64,000 nucleotides of DNA from Vibrio stylophorae (lineage in GTDB: Bacteria > Pseudomonadota > Gammaproteobacteria > Enterobacterales > Vibrionaceae), in NCBI RefSeq assembly GCF_921293875.1, contig NZ_CAKLDI010000001.1:1799915-1863914 (forward strand), written 5' to 3'. Below are positions 54,849-64,000 of this stretch, piece after piece (within the stretch, counting starts at the first letter, position 1; each line of letters begins with the position of its first letter). Position numbers and translations under genes: made by a program. Under the pieces are notes generated by a model. That model made no database searches and was not told the DNA's origin. It worked only from the letters and a program-made list of their open reading frames with translations.

Positions 54849-55811
54849 CTATTGCGGCATCACCACTTCTTCATACTCAAACTCCGGCACAGTGATTTCA
54901 ACGCGACGATTTTTCATCCGTCCCTCTTTTGTACCATTGTCTGCGATTGGGTTATTTTCACCTTCACCACGAGCTGAGATACGATCACTGCTAATCCCGC
55001 GACTTTCTAGATAGTCAGAAACGGCCATCGCTCGTTTTTCAGAAAGCTTCTGGTTGTAGCTTGCCTTACCAGAACTATCGGTGTAACCAACAATTTGAAC
55101 TTTCGCTTGTGGATAGGTGTTCATTAACTCAACAAGATCAGCCAGCGCAGATTCGCTCGACGCGCTTAATTTCGCGCTATTGAGTTCAAACAAGCCAACA
55201 CCGTGCACCTGCTCAAAGCTCTTGGTCATAATGACTGGCTCTGGTGGCGGTGGCGGTGGCGGTGGCACAACCACTGGCTTATCACGACCGAAGTGATATG
55301 CGATACCTAAGCTAAAGAAGTTCGCACCCAAACTGTCAGCTACATTATCATCAATATCAGGAATGGATTGATATTCAAAACGCACAGACCACTGTTCCAA
55401 TGAATCGAATTCAAGACCGACAGCGCCCATGTATGTGAAATCTTCAATTGGACCATGGTCAACATAGGCACCGCCCACCTTGCCATACAAGCCCCAATTA
55501 GGATTAAATTTCCAAGTGAATTTGGGAGCTAGTGTAATCGCATGAAGACTGTCATTGACATTCCCCCCAGGAAAGCTGGATTGAAAAGTGCCAAAGAAAT
55601 CGTAGCCAAGTTCTAAGCCAACATAATCATTGAAGCCATAACCGGCAAAACCACCTGCGCCAAAATCATCATCATTACAGAAACTAGAATCTGAACATGA
55701 GTCATCTAACCAGGTTCCTCCGGCCTTACCACCAAGATAAAAATCGGCGGATGCCGGAACCGCAACGACACCAAAAAGTGCTGCGGATACCACTGCTGCT
55801 AATTTATTCAT
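54849..55811 (-). CDS. ompA: OmpA-family outer membrane protein
   Basis: 320 aa. Signal peptide ends at VPASA. The N-terminal eight-stranded barrel (about 22-180, with FYLGGKAGGTW) has a Cys pair in DDSCSDSSFC. A proline hinge with eight consecutive prolines joins it to the periplasmic OmpA C-terminal domain (about 200-315) with FELNSAKLS, VQIVGYTDSSGKASYN and NPIADNGTKEGRMKNRRVEI, which binds peptidoglycan through Asp and Arg. The hinge is coded by a GGT/GGC-type repeat on the plus strand. It is expressed in the direction away from msrB. Confidence 0.95.
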   Translation of the reverse strand: MNKLAAVVSAALFGVVAVPASADFYLGGKAGGTWLDDSCSDSSFCNDDDFGAGGFAGYGFNDYVGLELGYDFFGTFQSSFPGGNVNDSLHAITLAPKFTWKFNPNWGLYGKVGGAYVDHGPIEDFTYMGAVGLEFDSLEQWSVRFEYQSIPDIDDNVADSLGANFFSLGIAYHFGRDKPVVVPPPPPPPPEPVIMTKSFEQVHGVGLFELNSAKLSASSESALADLVELMNTYPQAKVQIVGYTDSSGKASYNQKLSEKRAMAVSDYLESRGISSDRISARGEGENNPIADNGTKEGRMKNRRVEITVPEFEYEEVVMPQ

Positions 55812-55944
55812 TTATATATGCCTCGTGCGTTTTGTTGTGCAACAAAAGTCGTGCATACAAAGTAATAGTTCAGTGACATTTAATTGACAAAAAACTTACA
55901 CACGAAAGCCGCATTTTTTCTAGCTTTGAACAATTTTTGAGACA

Positions 55945-55971
55945 AAAAAGCATACCCGAGGTATGCCTTTT
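55945..55971 (-). terminator. Terminator of msrB
   Basis: GCATACC / GGTATGC stem with a CGA loop and flanking A/T runs (one A-C mismatch in the outer arm); on the minus strand it follows the msrB stop by about 105 nt. Confidence 0.7.
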
Positions 55972-56075
55972 CAACTGGACATCTGCACTGTAATTAAATT
56001 ACGACCTGCAACTGTTTATTTTTATTAAAAATAAAGCGCTTGAAAAATGACTAATCATGCAGATTGCTGTTGAAT

Positions 56076-56474
56076 CTACGCGCTTTCATCCTCTGCGTTA
56101 AAACGCATCGACACCGAGTTGACACAGTAACGTTCACCGGTAGTTTCTGGGCCATCTTCAAATACATGTCCTAGGTGCGCATCACAATGAGCACAACGAA
56201 TTTCTGTGCGTGTCATGCCATGGCTATGATCAGTCAAATAGCGAATGGCTTGATCATGAATTGGCGCATCAAAGCTCGGCCAACCACAGCCTGAGTCATA
56301 CTTTTGATCGGCATGAAACAAGGGCTTAAAACAGCATGCACACTGATATACCCCCGCTTCTTTGTGGTGTAGCAATACCCCAGAGTACGGCGCTTCTGTT
56401 TCACCTAATCGACACACTCGATAAGCTTCTTGCGTCAGATGTGGCCAGCGTTCATCTGTGAATTTGGATGTCAT
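56076..56474 (-). CDS. msrB: Peptide-methionine (R)-S-oxide reductase
   Basis: 132 aa. Zinc ligands are two CxxC motifs, CACC and CAHC, and the catalytic region [11 protein letters not shown] carries the nucleophilic Cys. GCGWPSF is the conserved substrate loop. It reduces methionine-R-sulfoxide in proteins and peptides using thioredoxin. The ATG at 56474 has CGGAG 7 nt upstream; a TTG start is in frame two codons earlier. It is divergent from gapA as in E. coli. Confidence 0.96.
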   Translation of the reverse strand: MTSKFTDERWPHLTQEAYRVCRLGETEAPYSGVLLHHKEAGVYQCACCFKPLFHADQKYDSGCGWPSFDAPIHDQAIRYLTDHSHGMTRTEIRCAHCDAHLGHVFEDGPETTGERYCVNSVSMRFNAEDESA

Positions 56475-57794
<1,320 letters not shown>

Positions 57795-57823
57795 TGTTTG
57801 CGTTAGCGAAGTAACTTCGTAAG

Positions 57824-57850
57824 AAAAGGCGGCTATATAGCCGCCTTTTT
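57824..57850 (+). terminator. Terminator of gapA
   Basis: AAAAGGCGGCTA / TAGCCGCCTTTTTT inverted repeat around TA, T-tailed. Confidence 0.92.
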
Positions 57851-57901
57851 TATTATCTTTTTCAGAATCAAACTGATGCGCCATGGCGCTTACTGGAGTT
57901 T

Positions 57902-58798
57902 ATGATGGATTTAAAGACTCTTCCCGCTCTGACTGTGCTTTCTGATAATGTCACCATCGTCGAGCAAAATGGCATCAAAATCGTTCGCGTAAATCATGAT
58001 AAAGCCAGTGCAGGGATCTCTTTGCACGGCGGCCACGTGATTTGGTTTCAACCAAAGGATCAACAGGATCTCATTTGGATGAGCGAAAAAGCAGAATTTG
58101 ATACAAACAAAGCCCTGCGTGGTGGTATTCCTGTGTGCTGGCCATGGTTTGGCAAAGCTGCTAACCCATCACACGGTTTTGTTCGTACCAGTGAATGGCA
58201 ATTAATTGAACATCGCGAAAGCGAGCAAGGCGTCATTATCGTCTTGGGCATTGAAGATAGCGAAGCAACACAAGCGCTATGGCCTCACAAATTCTCTGCG
58301 CGACTCTATATTGATATTCAAGAAACCCTCAAGGTTACCTTGGATGCAGAAAATACAGATACCCAAGCATGGCAATGTTCTGGCGCATTGCACACTTACC
58401 TAACTGTCGGTGATATCAACCAAGTTGAAGTAACCGGAATGGGACCGCTGTATCTTGATGGCCTACAGCAAGGTAAAGCATGTGAAAGTGATGTTCAAAC
58501 ACTCACCATTGGTGCAATGTTGGATCGCGTTTACACCAAGGCAGATAGCCAACTATCAATGACTGATAAAGCGCTTAATCGCCAAGTGATGGTGAAAAAT
58601 GGCGGACAAAATGCCGCTGTAATTTGGAACCCTTGGGTTGAAGGTGCTCAGAGCATGGCTGATATGGCTGATAACGGCTACCAAACCATGTTGTGTATTG
58701 AGTCAACCTACCACGCCACGAACCTTGAAAATGGCTACAACGTTGCCCCTGGTGAGCACTTTATTCTAACCACAGAAATCAGTACTAAAGCCAACTAA
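57902..58798 (+). CDS. yeaD: D-hexose-6-phosphate mutarotase
   Basis: 298 aa, galactose-mutarotase (aldose epimerase) fold, glucose-6-phosphate 1-epimerase family as E. coli YeaD. Markers are GGHVIWFQPKDQQDLIWMSEKA, RGGIPVCWPWFGKA (substrate-binding region), HGFVRTSEW and VWNPWVEGAQSMADM-like (IWNPWVEGAQ). Catalytic His/Glu are not separately proven here. It interconverts the anomers of hexose-6-phosphates. Two ATGs lie in tandem at 57902 and 57905; GGAG suits the second slightly better. It directly follows gapA. Confidence 0.95.
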   Translation: MMDLKTLPALTVLSDNVTIVEQNGIKIVRVNHDKASAGISLHGGHVIWFQPKDQQDLIWMSEKAEFDTNKALRGGIPVCWPWFGKAANPSHGFVRTSEWQLIEHRESEQGVIIVLGIEDSEATQALWPHKFSARLYIDIQETLKVTLDAENTDTQAWQCSGALHTYLTVGDINQVEVTGMGPLYLDGLQQGKACESDVQTLTIGAMLDRVYTKADSQLSMTDKALNRQVMVKNGGQNAAVIWNPWVEGAQSMADMADNGYQTMLCIESTYHATNLENGYNVAPGEHFILTTEISTKAN

Positions 58799-58822
58799 GC
58801 AATTTTTGATGCTTCCATGAAT

Positions 58823-58848
58823 AACAGCACCGCATGGTGCTGTTTTTT
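58823..58848 (+). terminator. Terminator of yeaD
   Basis: Perfect 9-bp stem AACAGCACC / GGTGCTGTT with GCAT loop, T-run to 58848. Confidence 0.9.
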
Positions 58849-58877
58849 ATTTGCTTGAAAACCTATGGTTTTCGCCA

Positions 58878-59255
58878 TTAAGCACGCATCACAACATAAG
58901 ACTCCACCAGCGCCCATGCATTGCCATCAGGATCCGTAAAAGTAGCAAAACGACCATGCTCGACCTCCTGAATGGGAGATATCTCTACCCCACCCGATGC
59001 TAAGCGTTGATGCATGCCCTCAATATCGCTGGTTGGCACTAATAATCCCTGTGTCGAACCGGGTTGTAACCCTGCGCAAGGTGAAACCAATTCAATATGT
59101 CGCTGACTCCCTTTAGGGGCCAGAGCAATGATTCGCTCACTTTTGCTCTGACGATCATGGCGCAACTCAAACCCCAATAAATCTCGATAAAATATCAAGG
59201 AACGGCTGTGATCGTAGACCGGTACTGCGACCGCATCGCTCATCGCTGAACTCAT
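58878..59255 (-). CDS. VOC/glyoxalase-family protein
   Basis: 125 aa. The vicinal-oxygen-chelate pattern is visible: VPVYDHSRSLIFYRDLLGFELRHD, LVSPCAG and HGRFATFTDPDGNAWALVE. The late TFTDPDGNAWALVE is the diagnostic beta-alpha-beta-beta-beta end. Metal ligands cannot be assigned confidently. Glyoxalases, bleomycin-resistance and dioxygenases share the fold, so the reaction is unknown. It converges on yeaD. Confidence 0.88.
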   Translation of the reverse strand: MSSAMSDAVAVPVYDHSRSLIFYRDLLGFELRHDRQSKSERIIALAPKGSQRHIELVSPCAGLQPGSTQGLLVPTSDIEGMHQRLASGGVEISPIQEVEHGRFATFTDPDGNAWALVESYVVMRA

Positions 59256-59431
59256 CTAAACATCCTCTATTGAAATTGATGCAAATGCGCCAAAATCGAA
59301 TTACATTCTTTTTGTGATACGCATACCATTAATCAATAGTGGTGCTCAGCAAAATTGGCAACCTTCGCTCTGAATCGATCACCTACTGTCGCAGATGTGA
59401 GTTTCAAACTTCTTGATTTTCAGACATAAAA

Positions 59432-59453
59432 AAACGCAGCCGAAGCTGCGTTT
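59432..59453 (-). terminator. Terminator of fadR
   Basis: Perfect 9-bp stem AAACGCAGC / GCTGCGTTT with a CGAA tetraloop, U-run on the minus strand. Confidence 0.88.
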
Positions 59454-59471
59454 AACATCTCATGAATGCCT

Positions 59472-60326
59472 TTATTCTTCATCAGCCATGTAGTTGGCGA
59501 TTTGTTCTTTGTTATGCATCCAAATCACCCCACTCTCGCGACCATATTGCTTCACGCGCTCAGGGACACCTTGATGGCCGTGGTTTGAGCACAAGCCTTT
59601 CAGATCAGCGTAAAAATCAAGCGCTAATTGGCAAGCCTGCGGATCCATAAAGTAGTAACCACCAACACGAGAATAGATCTTGCGAAGGCCATTTAAGGTC
59701 AATACATAAACTTTATTGCCTGACAAGAATGCCAAGCCTTGGAACAACTTGTAGTCAAAGAAGTTAAACACTTTTGAGCGGCAAATTTGCTCACATAGCA
59801 CGGTATCTTCTTTGCCATAACGATCGATGATTTTTTTCAGCTCTTGCTGAATCGCTAAACGCAAGTCATCTGGACATTCCGCAAGGAAAGCTTCCAAACT
59901 TGGTGCGGCAAGTAACTGCTGACATTGACGAATAATGCTGTCAATTAGCTCTGCTGCCGCTTCTGGTTGACCACGCAATGCATAACGCATGTAAATACCG
60001 CTAATATCGGTACGCGCAGACAACATATTCTCAACAACCGCCTGAACATCTTGGCCATCCAACATGACTAAGGTATCCAGAATGTTCAGTCCTGATGTGT
60101 GCATAAAATCATTCACACGCGTTGGTTTACCATGTTGAATGGTCAACCAACCATCACGCGCCAAACGCTGCAACACTTCACGTAACGTTGTTCGTGTCAC
60201 GCCAATCAGCTCAGAAAGCTCTCGCTCCGCCGGTAAAATCGACCCTTGAGGAAAGTGATTATTCCAGATGCTTTCAATAATATATTTCTCGGCAAATGTT
60301 GCCGGGCTATCCGCCTTAATGACCAT
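59472..60326 (-). CDS. fadR: Fatty acid metabolism regulator FadR
   Basis: 284 aa. N-terminal GntR winged helix with [29 protein letters not shown] and the recognition region [29 protein letters not shown], followed by the all-helical FadR acyl-CoA-binding domain. E. coli FadR has 239 aa; the extra residues form an internal insertion near 155-195, a feature known from Vibrio FadR that gives it a second acyl-CoA-binding site. It represses fad genes and activates unsaturated fatty-acid synthesis; acyl-CoA releases it. Divergent from nhaB. Confidence 0.96.
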   Translation of the reverse strand: MVIKADSPATFAEKYIIESIWNNHFPQGSILPAERELSELIGVTRTTLREVLQRLARDGWLTIQHGKPTRVNDFMHTSGLNILDTLVMLDGQDVQAVVENMLSARTDISGIYMRYALRGQPEAAAELIDSIIRQCQQLLAAPSLEAFLAECPDDLRLAIQQELKKIIDRYGKEDTVLCEQICRSKVFNFFDYKLFQGLAFLSGNKVYVLTLNGLRKIYSRVGGYYFMDPQACQLALDFYADLKGLCSNHGHQGVPERVKQYGRESGVIWMHNKEQIANYMADEE

Positions 60327-60824
60327 GAATCAATTCCAACTAGATGAGTGGTGCATTTCGCATGCGCTACGTTAACTCATCTTACCTCCCCAAGACAAGC
60401 GACAGCGCAGGGAATCCGTCAAGAATTCGAGCCATCCTTCGATCGATGAGGCAAAAATTTGCGCAACGAAAACATTCAGCAGACGCATAACAAACGACTT
60501 ACAAATTTTAAAATTGATATAACAGATCATTTTTCCGCGATGAAAATGAGTGTATATCGAAATATTTTAAACTCATTTCTTGACTGTAATCACAGGCAAT
60601 ATAAAGTTTAGCCCCAGTATGATTTGGCGATTAAATTGCATTTTTTAACTCTCAAGTTTCAAGATTTAAAAGTGTGATTTAGTTCTCAGAAATATATTAC
60701 TTTCAGCCGTAGACCTTATGTCACTTCGTTTTGTGATCGTTATTTGCTGCGTGGCATTATTCAATAAATAATGTATTGGCATGTCTTCGACTGTTTTTTT
60801 CGACAATTTGAGAGAATAGCAACC
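60327..60824. other. Divergent fadR-nhaB intergenic region
   Basis: About 500 bp, AT-rich, no ORF. Promoters for both genes must be here. I saw no good match to the E. coli FadR operator, but the AT-rich half is hard to judge by eye. Confidence 0.45.
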
Positions 60825-62432
60825 ATGTCCATTTCACTCGGTAACGCCTTTGTCAAAAACTTCCTTGGCAAGGCACCTGATTGGTATAAAGTTACCATCC
60901 TTTCTTTTTTAATTATCAACCCGATTGTTTTTTATCTCACCCGTGATGAAAACGGTCTATCGATGATTGCCGGTTGGCTTCTCGTCGTTGAATTCATTTT
61001 CACACTAGCGATGGCACTAAAATGCTACCCATTACAACCGGGTGGTCTGCTTGCCATCGAAGCGGTGATCATTGGCATGACCAGCCCTGACCACGTGAAG
61101 CATGAGCTTGCGGCAAACCTCGAAGTTATTCTATTGCTGATCTTCATGGTTGCAGGTATCTACTTCATGAAGCAGCTGCTGCTCTTTATCTTTACCAAGC
61201 TATTGATTGGCATCCGCTCGAAAAAACTTCTCTCTCTTGCATTTTGCGGTGCCGCTGCATTTCTTTCCGCATTCCTTGATGCACTCACCGTGATTGCTGT
61301 GGTAATTAGCGTAGCGATTGGTTTCTACGCCATTTACCACCGTGCAGCATCTGGTGCAGACAGCACCTCAGGCCATGACCACACCTCAGATGACAGCGTC
61401 AATGAGCTTAGCCGCGACGATCTTGAAAACTACCGTGCATTCTTGCGCAGCTTGCTGATGCATGCTGGCGTGGGTACCGCGCTTGGTGGCGTGATGACCA
61501 TGGTCGGTGAGCCACAAAACCTAATCATCGCGGAGCGCGCTGAGTGGGGCTTTGTTGAGTTTATTTTGCGTATGGCGCCTGTAAGCGTGCCGGTACTCAT
61601 CTGTGGCTTGCTAACCTGCTGGTTAGTAGAACGCTTTAAGGTCTTTGGCTACGGCGCTGAACTTCCAGAGCCAGTACGCGCTATTTTGGAAAACTTTGAC
61701 CGCGAAGAGACAGCGCAGCGCACCAATATCGATAAAGCAAAGCTGATCGTTCAAGCTTTGATTGGTGTTTGGCTGATTGTTGGCCTTGCCATGCACTTAG
61801 CAGCAGTGGGCCTCATTGGCTTATCCGTCATTATCCTTGCGACTTCATTTACTGGTATTACCGAAGAGCACGCGCTAGGTAAAGCCTTTGAAGAAGCATT
61901 GCCATTTACAGCGCTGCTCGCAGTGTTCTTTACCATTGTTGCAGTGATTATCGATCAGCAGCTATTTGCGCCGGTTATCGCCACAGTACTTGCGATGGAT
62001 GAAGCCGTACAGCTACCAATGTTCTACGTCGCAAACGGTCTGCTATCTATGGTTTCAGACAACGTATTCGTGGGCACGGTTTATATCAACGAAGTGTTGA
62101 GCGCTTGGCACCAAGGTCAAATCTCTCGCGAACAGTTCGATCTACTGGCGGTTGCAATCAACACAGGTACCAACTTACCTTCTGTTGCAACACCAAACGG
62201 TCAAGCGGCATTCTTGTTCCTATTGACCTCTGCGATTGCACCACTGCTTCGTTTGTCATACGGCCGTATGGTGATGATGGCGCTGCCTTACACCATCGTT
62301 TTGACCTTTGTCGGTCTACTCTGTATCGAGTTGAACTTGGTACCAATGACTGACATTTTGTACAACATGAACCTAGTGACACATCACCTTTCAGTGAGTG
62401 TTCCTGAGGCTGTTGCAGGCGCAGCACACTAA
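60825..62432 (+). CDS. nhaB: Na+/H+ antiporter NhaB
   Basis: 535 aa (E. coli NhaB 513). Inner-membrane Na+/H+ exchange for sodium and pH homeostasis, important in marine bacteria. Start [21 protein letters not shown] matches Nha[47 protein letters not shown] and [14 protein letters not shown] are conserved. About twelve hydrophobic segments. The ATG at 60825 is the family start; the open frame begins 18 codons earlier. A terminator and then dsbB follow. Confidence 0.97.
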   Translation: MSISLGNAFVKNFLGKAPDWYKVTILSFLIINPIVFYLTRDENGLSMIAGWLLVVEFIFTLAMALKCYPLQPGGLLAIEAVIIGMTSPDHVKHELAANLEVILLLIFMVAGIYFMKQLLLFIFTKLLIGIRSKKLLSLAFCGAAAFLSAFLDALTVIAVVISVAIGFYAIYHRAASGADSTSGHDHTSDDSVNELSRDDLENYRAFLRSLLMHAGVGTALGGVMTMVGEPQNLIIAERAEWGFVEFILRMAPVSVPVLICGLLTCWLVERFKVFGYGAELPEPVRAILENFDREETAQRTNIDKAKLIVQALIGVWLIVGLAMHLAAVGLIGLSVIILATSFTGITEEHALGKAFEEALPFTALLAVFFTIVAVIIDQQLFAPVIATVLAMDEAVQLPMFYVANGLLSMVSDNVFVGTVYINEVLSAWHQGQISREQFDLLAVAINTGTNLPSVATPNGQAAFLFLLTSAIAPLLRLSYGRMVMMALPYTIVLTFVGLLCIELNLVPMTDILYNMNLVTHHLSVSVPEAVAGAAH

Positions 62433-62451
62433 TTCTGCGTTTTAAATCACT

Positions 62452-62475
62452 AAGGCCCTGTTTACACAGGGCCTT
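62452..62475 (+). terminator. Terminator of nhaB
   Basis: Perfect 10-bp stem AAGGCCCTGT / ACAGGGCCTT, loop TTAC, T-run follows. Confidence 0.93.
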
Positions 62476-62516
62476 TTTTGTTTATATGATGGCACAAATT
62501 ATTTTGGGTCAATTCT

Positions 62517-63044
62517 ATGAACATCCTCACTTCCCTCTATCGCTTTTCCACGCTGCGAATCTCTTGGTTTCTTCTTGCTCTTGTCACCTTCATCTTTGAG
62601 TTATGTGCGCTCTATTTTCAGCATGGTCTCAATTTAGCGCCTTGTGTGATGTGTATTTATGAACGTGTTGCGATGATTGGACTCACCGCTGCAGGTTTGA
62701 TTGGCATGATAGCGCCGCGCTTTTTGCTCGTGCGCCTCGCTGGTTTTGGGCTTTGGGGCTATAGCAGCTATCACGGTGCGGTATTGTCTTGGCAGCATGT
62801 GGCTTATCAATTTGATCCATCACCTTTTCACCAGTGTCCGCTCTTTGTCACCTTCCCAGATTGGCTGCCGCTCAACCAATGGCTACCGAGTGTCTTTGAA
62901 GCCACGGGTGACTGTAGCAAGGTGGTTTGGCAGTTTATGGGACTATCGATGCCACAGTGGCTACAAATTATTTTTGCTGTCAGTATCGCTGTTTGTGCAA
63001 TATTCCTATTACTTCAGCCACTACGTTTTATAAAAAATAAATAA
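62517..63044 (+). CDS. dsbB: Disulfide bond formation protein DsbB
   Basis: 175 aa. Four TM helices. The first periplasmic Cys pair C43-x2-C46 in APCVMCIYERVAM and the second pair in FHQCPLF and TGDCSKV are both present. It re-oxidises DsbA and passes electrons to quinone. It directly follows nhaB, the usual Vibrio order. RBS is weak; the start ATG at 62517 gives the family N-terminus. Confidence 0.97.
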   Translation: MNILTSLYRFSTLRISWFLLALVTFIFELCALYFQHGLNLAPCVMCIYERVAMIGLTAAGLIGMIAPRFLLVRLAGFGLWGYSSYHGAVLSWQHVAYQFDPSPFHQCPLFVTFPDWLPLNQWLPSVFEATGDCSKVVWQFMGLSMPQWLQIIFAVSIAVCAIFLLLQPLRFIKNK

Positions 63045-63072
63045 CATTGAGATGAATCAATAAATATTGATA

Positions 63073-63105
63073 AAAAAGCCGAAAGCCTCTCTTTCGGCTT
63101 TTTTT
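63073..63105 (+). terminator. Terminator of dsbB
   Basis: Perfect 13-bp stem AAAAAGCCGAAAG / CTTTCGGCTTTTT with a CCTCT loop and T-tail. Confidence 0.94.
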
Positions 63106-63170
63106 ATTCGATTTGACAGCTGACCAAGCACGGTCTTGACTCAACAAAGAGTCATTACAAGGACGTCGCT

Positions 63171-63782
63171 ATGGTTAGCCAATTCAAATATCAATCTTTA
63201 CGTGCTTCACATCTCTCGTGGCAACAACTAAAAGCGCCACTAGCAAAAAGAATATTAAGCCGTCTGTGCCTTATTTTTTTATTATTGTCCGCCACGACTC
63301 TGACCTTGCTTTATTTTTTTTATCAGCAATGGCAAATGCAATTAGCCGACGCACTCACGTTTCGACTACTGCCGCAGGAGCTTGAAGCTGTAGCCAGCGC
63401 ACTTCCCTCCATTGATATCACCCTTTACCAACAGTTGATGGTTTTATCTGCAATTTTTGTCATTCTGTTTATTTGCGCTGCGATTTGGCTCAGCTTGCGG
63501 ATCATCGGTCCGGTAGTGCACCTTAAAAACAGCATGCTAAAGATTGCCCAAGGCGATCTCACCACCCGCGTTGAGTTGCGTCATCACGATGCCTTTCATG
63601 ATGTTGCGCACTCACTCAATGACAGTACCGCGCGTATTCAAGTCCTCGTCATGGGGCTCAAAGAGAATATTGCTGCGCTTGAAAACCAGTGTCAAAGCAA
63701 AGCACAACGACAAAACCTTGCCGCGCTTAAACAAAATTTGGCCTACTTTGACACCTTGCATACAGCAGAAATGGACTCATGA
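63171..63782 (+). CDS. HAMP-domain membrane protein without kinase domain
   Basis: 203 aa. TM1 about 31-50 (LCLIFLLLSATTLTLLYFF), a short periplasmic loop, TM2 about 89-111, then a HAMP domain (about 110-165, GPVVHLKNSMLKIAQGDLTTRVEL) and a coiled-coil tail. No histidine kinase, GGDEF or methyl-accepting module follows in the frame. It might be a stand-alone HAMP relay. RBS AAGGA lies before the ATG at 63171. It overlaps the next gene by 4 nt (ATGA), so translation is coupled. Confidence 0.82.
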   Translation: MVSQFKYQSLRASHLSWQQLKAPLAKRILSRLCLIFLLLSATTLTLLYFFYQQWQMQLADALTFRLLPQELEAVASALPSIDITLYQQLMVLSAIFVILFICAAIWLSLRIIGPVVHLKNSMLKIAQGDLTTRVELRHHDAFHDVAHSLNDSTARIQVLVMGLKENIAALENQCQSKAQRQNLAALKQNLAYFDTLHTAEMDS

Positions 63783-64000
63783 AACTCTATCGGCTAGTGA
63801 CAACCTTGGTGTTGATGAGCTGCCAAGCCTGCGCCTCGCAAGTTGGCGATGCCATTCAGCAGCTTCAAACCGGTAAAGTGGCGCAAGCTAAAACCATCCT
63901 TGCGAAAATTGAACCGCCCTACCAAGGTGAGGCGCTCTTTCTGGCAGCTCGCGTCGCTGAACATGATCAGCAATATCAAAGCGCACTGGATTACTACAGG
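63779..64000 (+). CDS. Secreted TPR-like protein, 3' end beyond window
   Basis: Partial: 74 codons from ATG 63779 to the window edge. A signal sequence with MSCQACA near residue 18 (signal-peptidase I or lipoprotein cleavage) is followed by VGDAIQQLQTGKVAQAKTILAKI and ALFLAARVAEHDQQYQSALDYY, two helix pairs with the size and A/Y/L pattern of TPR repeats. It overlaps the HAMP gene by 4 nt, so the two form an operon. The length beyond 64000 is unknown. Probably periplasmic, perhaps an assembly or secretion partner. Confidence 0.75.
   Translation, partial: MKLYRLVTTLVLMSCQACASQVGDAIQQLQTGKVAQAKTILAKIEPPYQGEALFLAARVAEHDQQYQSALDYYR

Overview
The window looks like chromosomal DNA of a marine-type gammaproteobacterium, most likely a member of the Vibrionaceae. 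This is inferred from gene content and order, not from a search. The signs are fadR divergent from nhaB-dsbB with a long FadR (284 aa, carrying an internal insertion known from Vibrio FadR), the sppA - ansA - yeaC - ompA - msrB - gapA - yeaD block, a complete menFDHB/CE set, and several gammaproteobacterial domain-of-unknown-function families (DUF2750, DUF2799, DUF2989, DUF3465, DUF1315).

Layout. 1-1640: the 5' part of an acetyl-CoA synthetase gene running off the left edge. 1.9-8.2 kb: mixed small genes, a large HD-GYP c-di-GMP phosphodiesterase with a periplasmic solute-binding-type sensor, an OsmC-family protein and a MAPEG membrane protein. 8.4-13.0 kb: a nitrosative-stress block, norR followed by hcp and hcr, with a good sigma-54 promoter in front of hcp. 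13.2-25.9 kb: many secreted or lipid-anchored proteins of unknown role, a signal-peptide-bearing inorganic pyrophosphatase, a chemoreceptor preceded by a heptanucleotide microsatellite, and a PEBP/AraC gene pair.

25.9-33.8 kb: an AT-rich accessory segment. It holds an orphan 62-kDa-class lipoprotein, a RavA/ViaA-like MoxR ATPase plus VWA protein operon, about 0.7 kb of gene-free DNA, and a P4-type tyrosine integrase broken by a single-base frameshift next to a tRNA-Ser(GGA) gene. I read it as a decaying or domesticated island inserted at the tRNA 3' end. Its left boundary could not be found.

34.0-41.5 kb: the menaquinone operon (menF, menD, menH, menB, then menC, menE, all on the minus strand). 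41.7-50.2 kb: alaA, a dGTPase-family HD hydrolase, two tandem paralogous GAF-GGDEF diguanylate cyclases, and topB. 50.5-63.0 kb: the conserved housekeeping run sppA, ansA, yeaC, a DUF2989 lipoprotein, ompA, msrB, gapA, yeaD, a VOC protein, fadR, nhaB, dsbB. 63.2-64.0 kb: a HAMP membrane protein overlapping by 4 nt with the start of a secreted TPR-like protein cut by the right edge.

Functional themes are anaerobic and NO physiology (menaquinone synthesis, Hcp/Hcr/NorR), c-di-GMP signalling (one HD-GYP, two GGDEF) and envelope proteins. The best candidate for something under-described is the RavA/ViaA-like island with its orphan lipoprotein. The heptanucleotide repeat and the exported pyrophosphatase are secondary.
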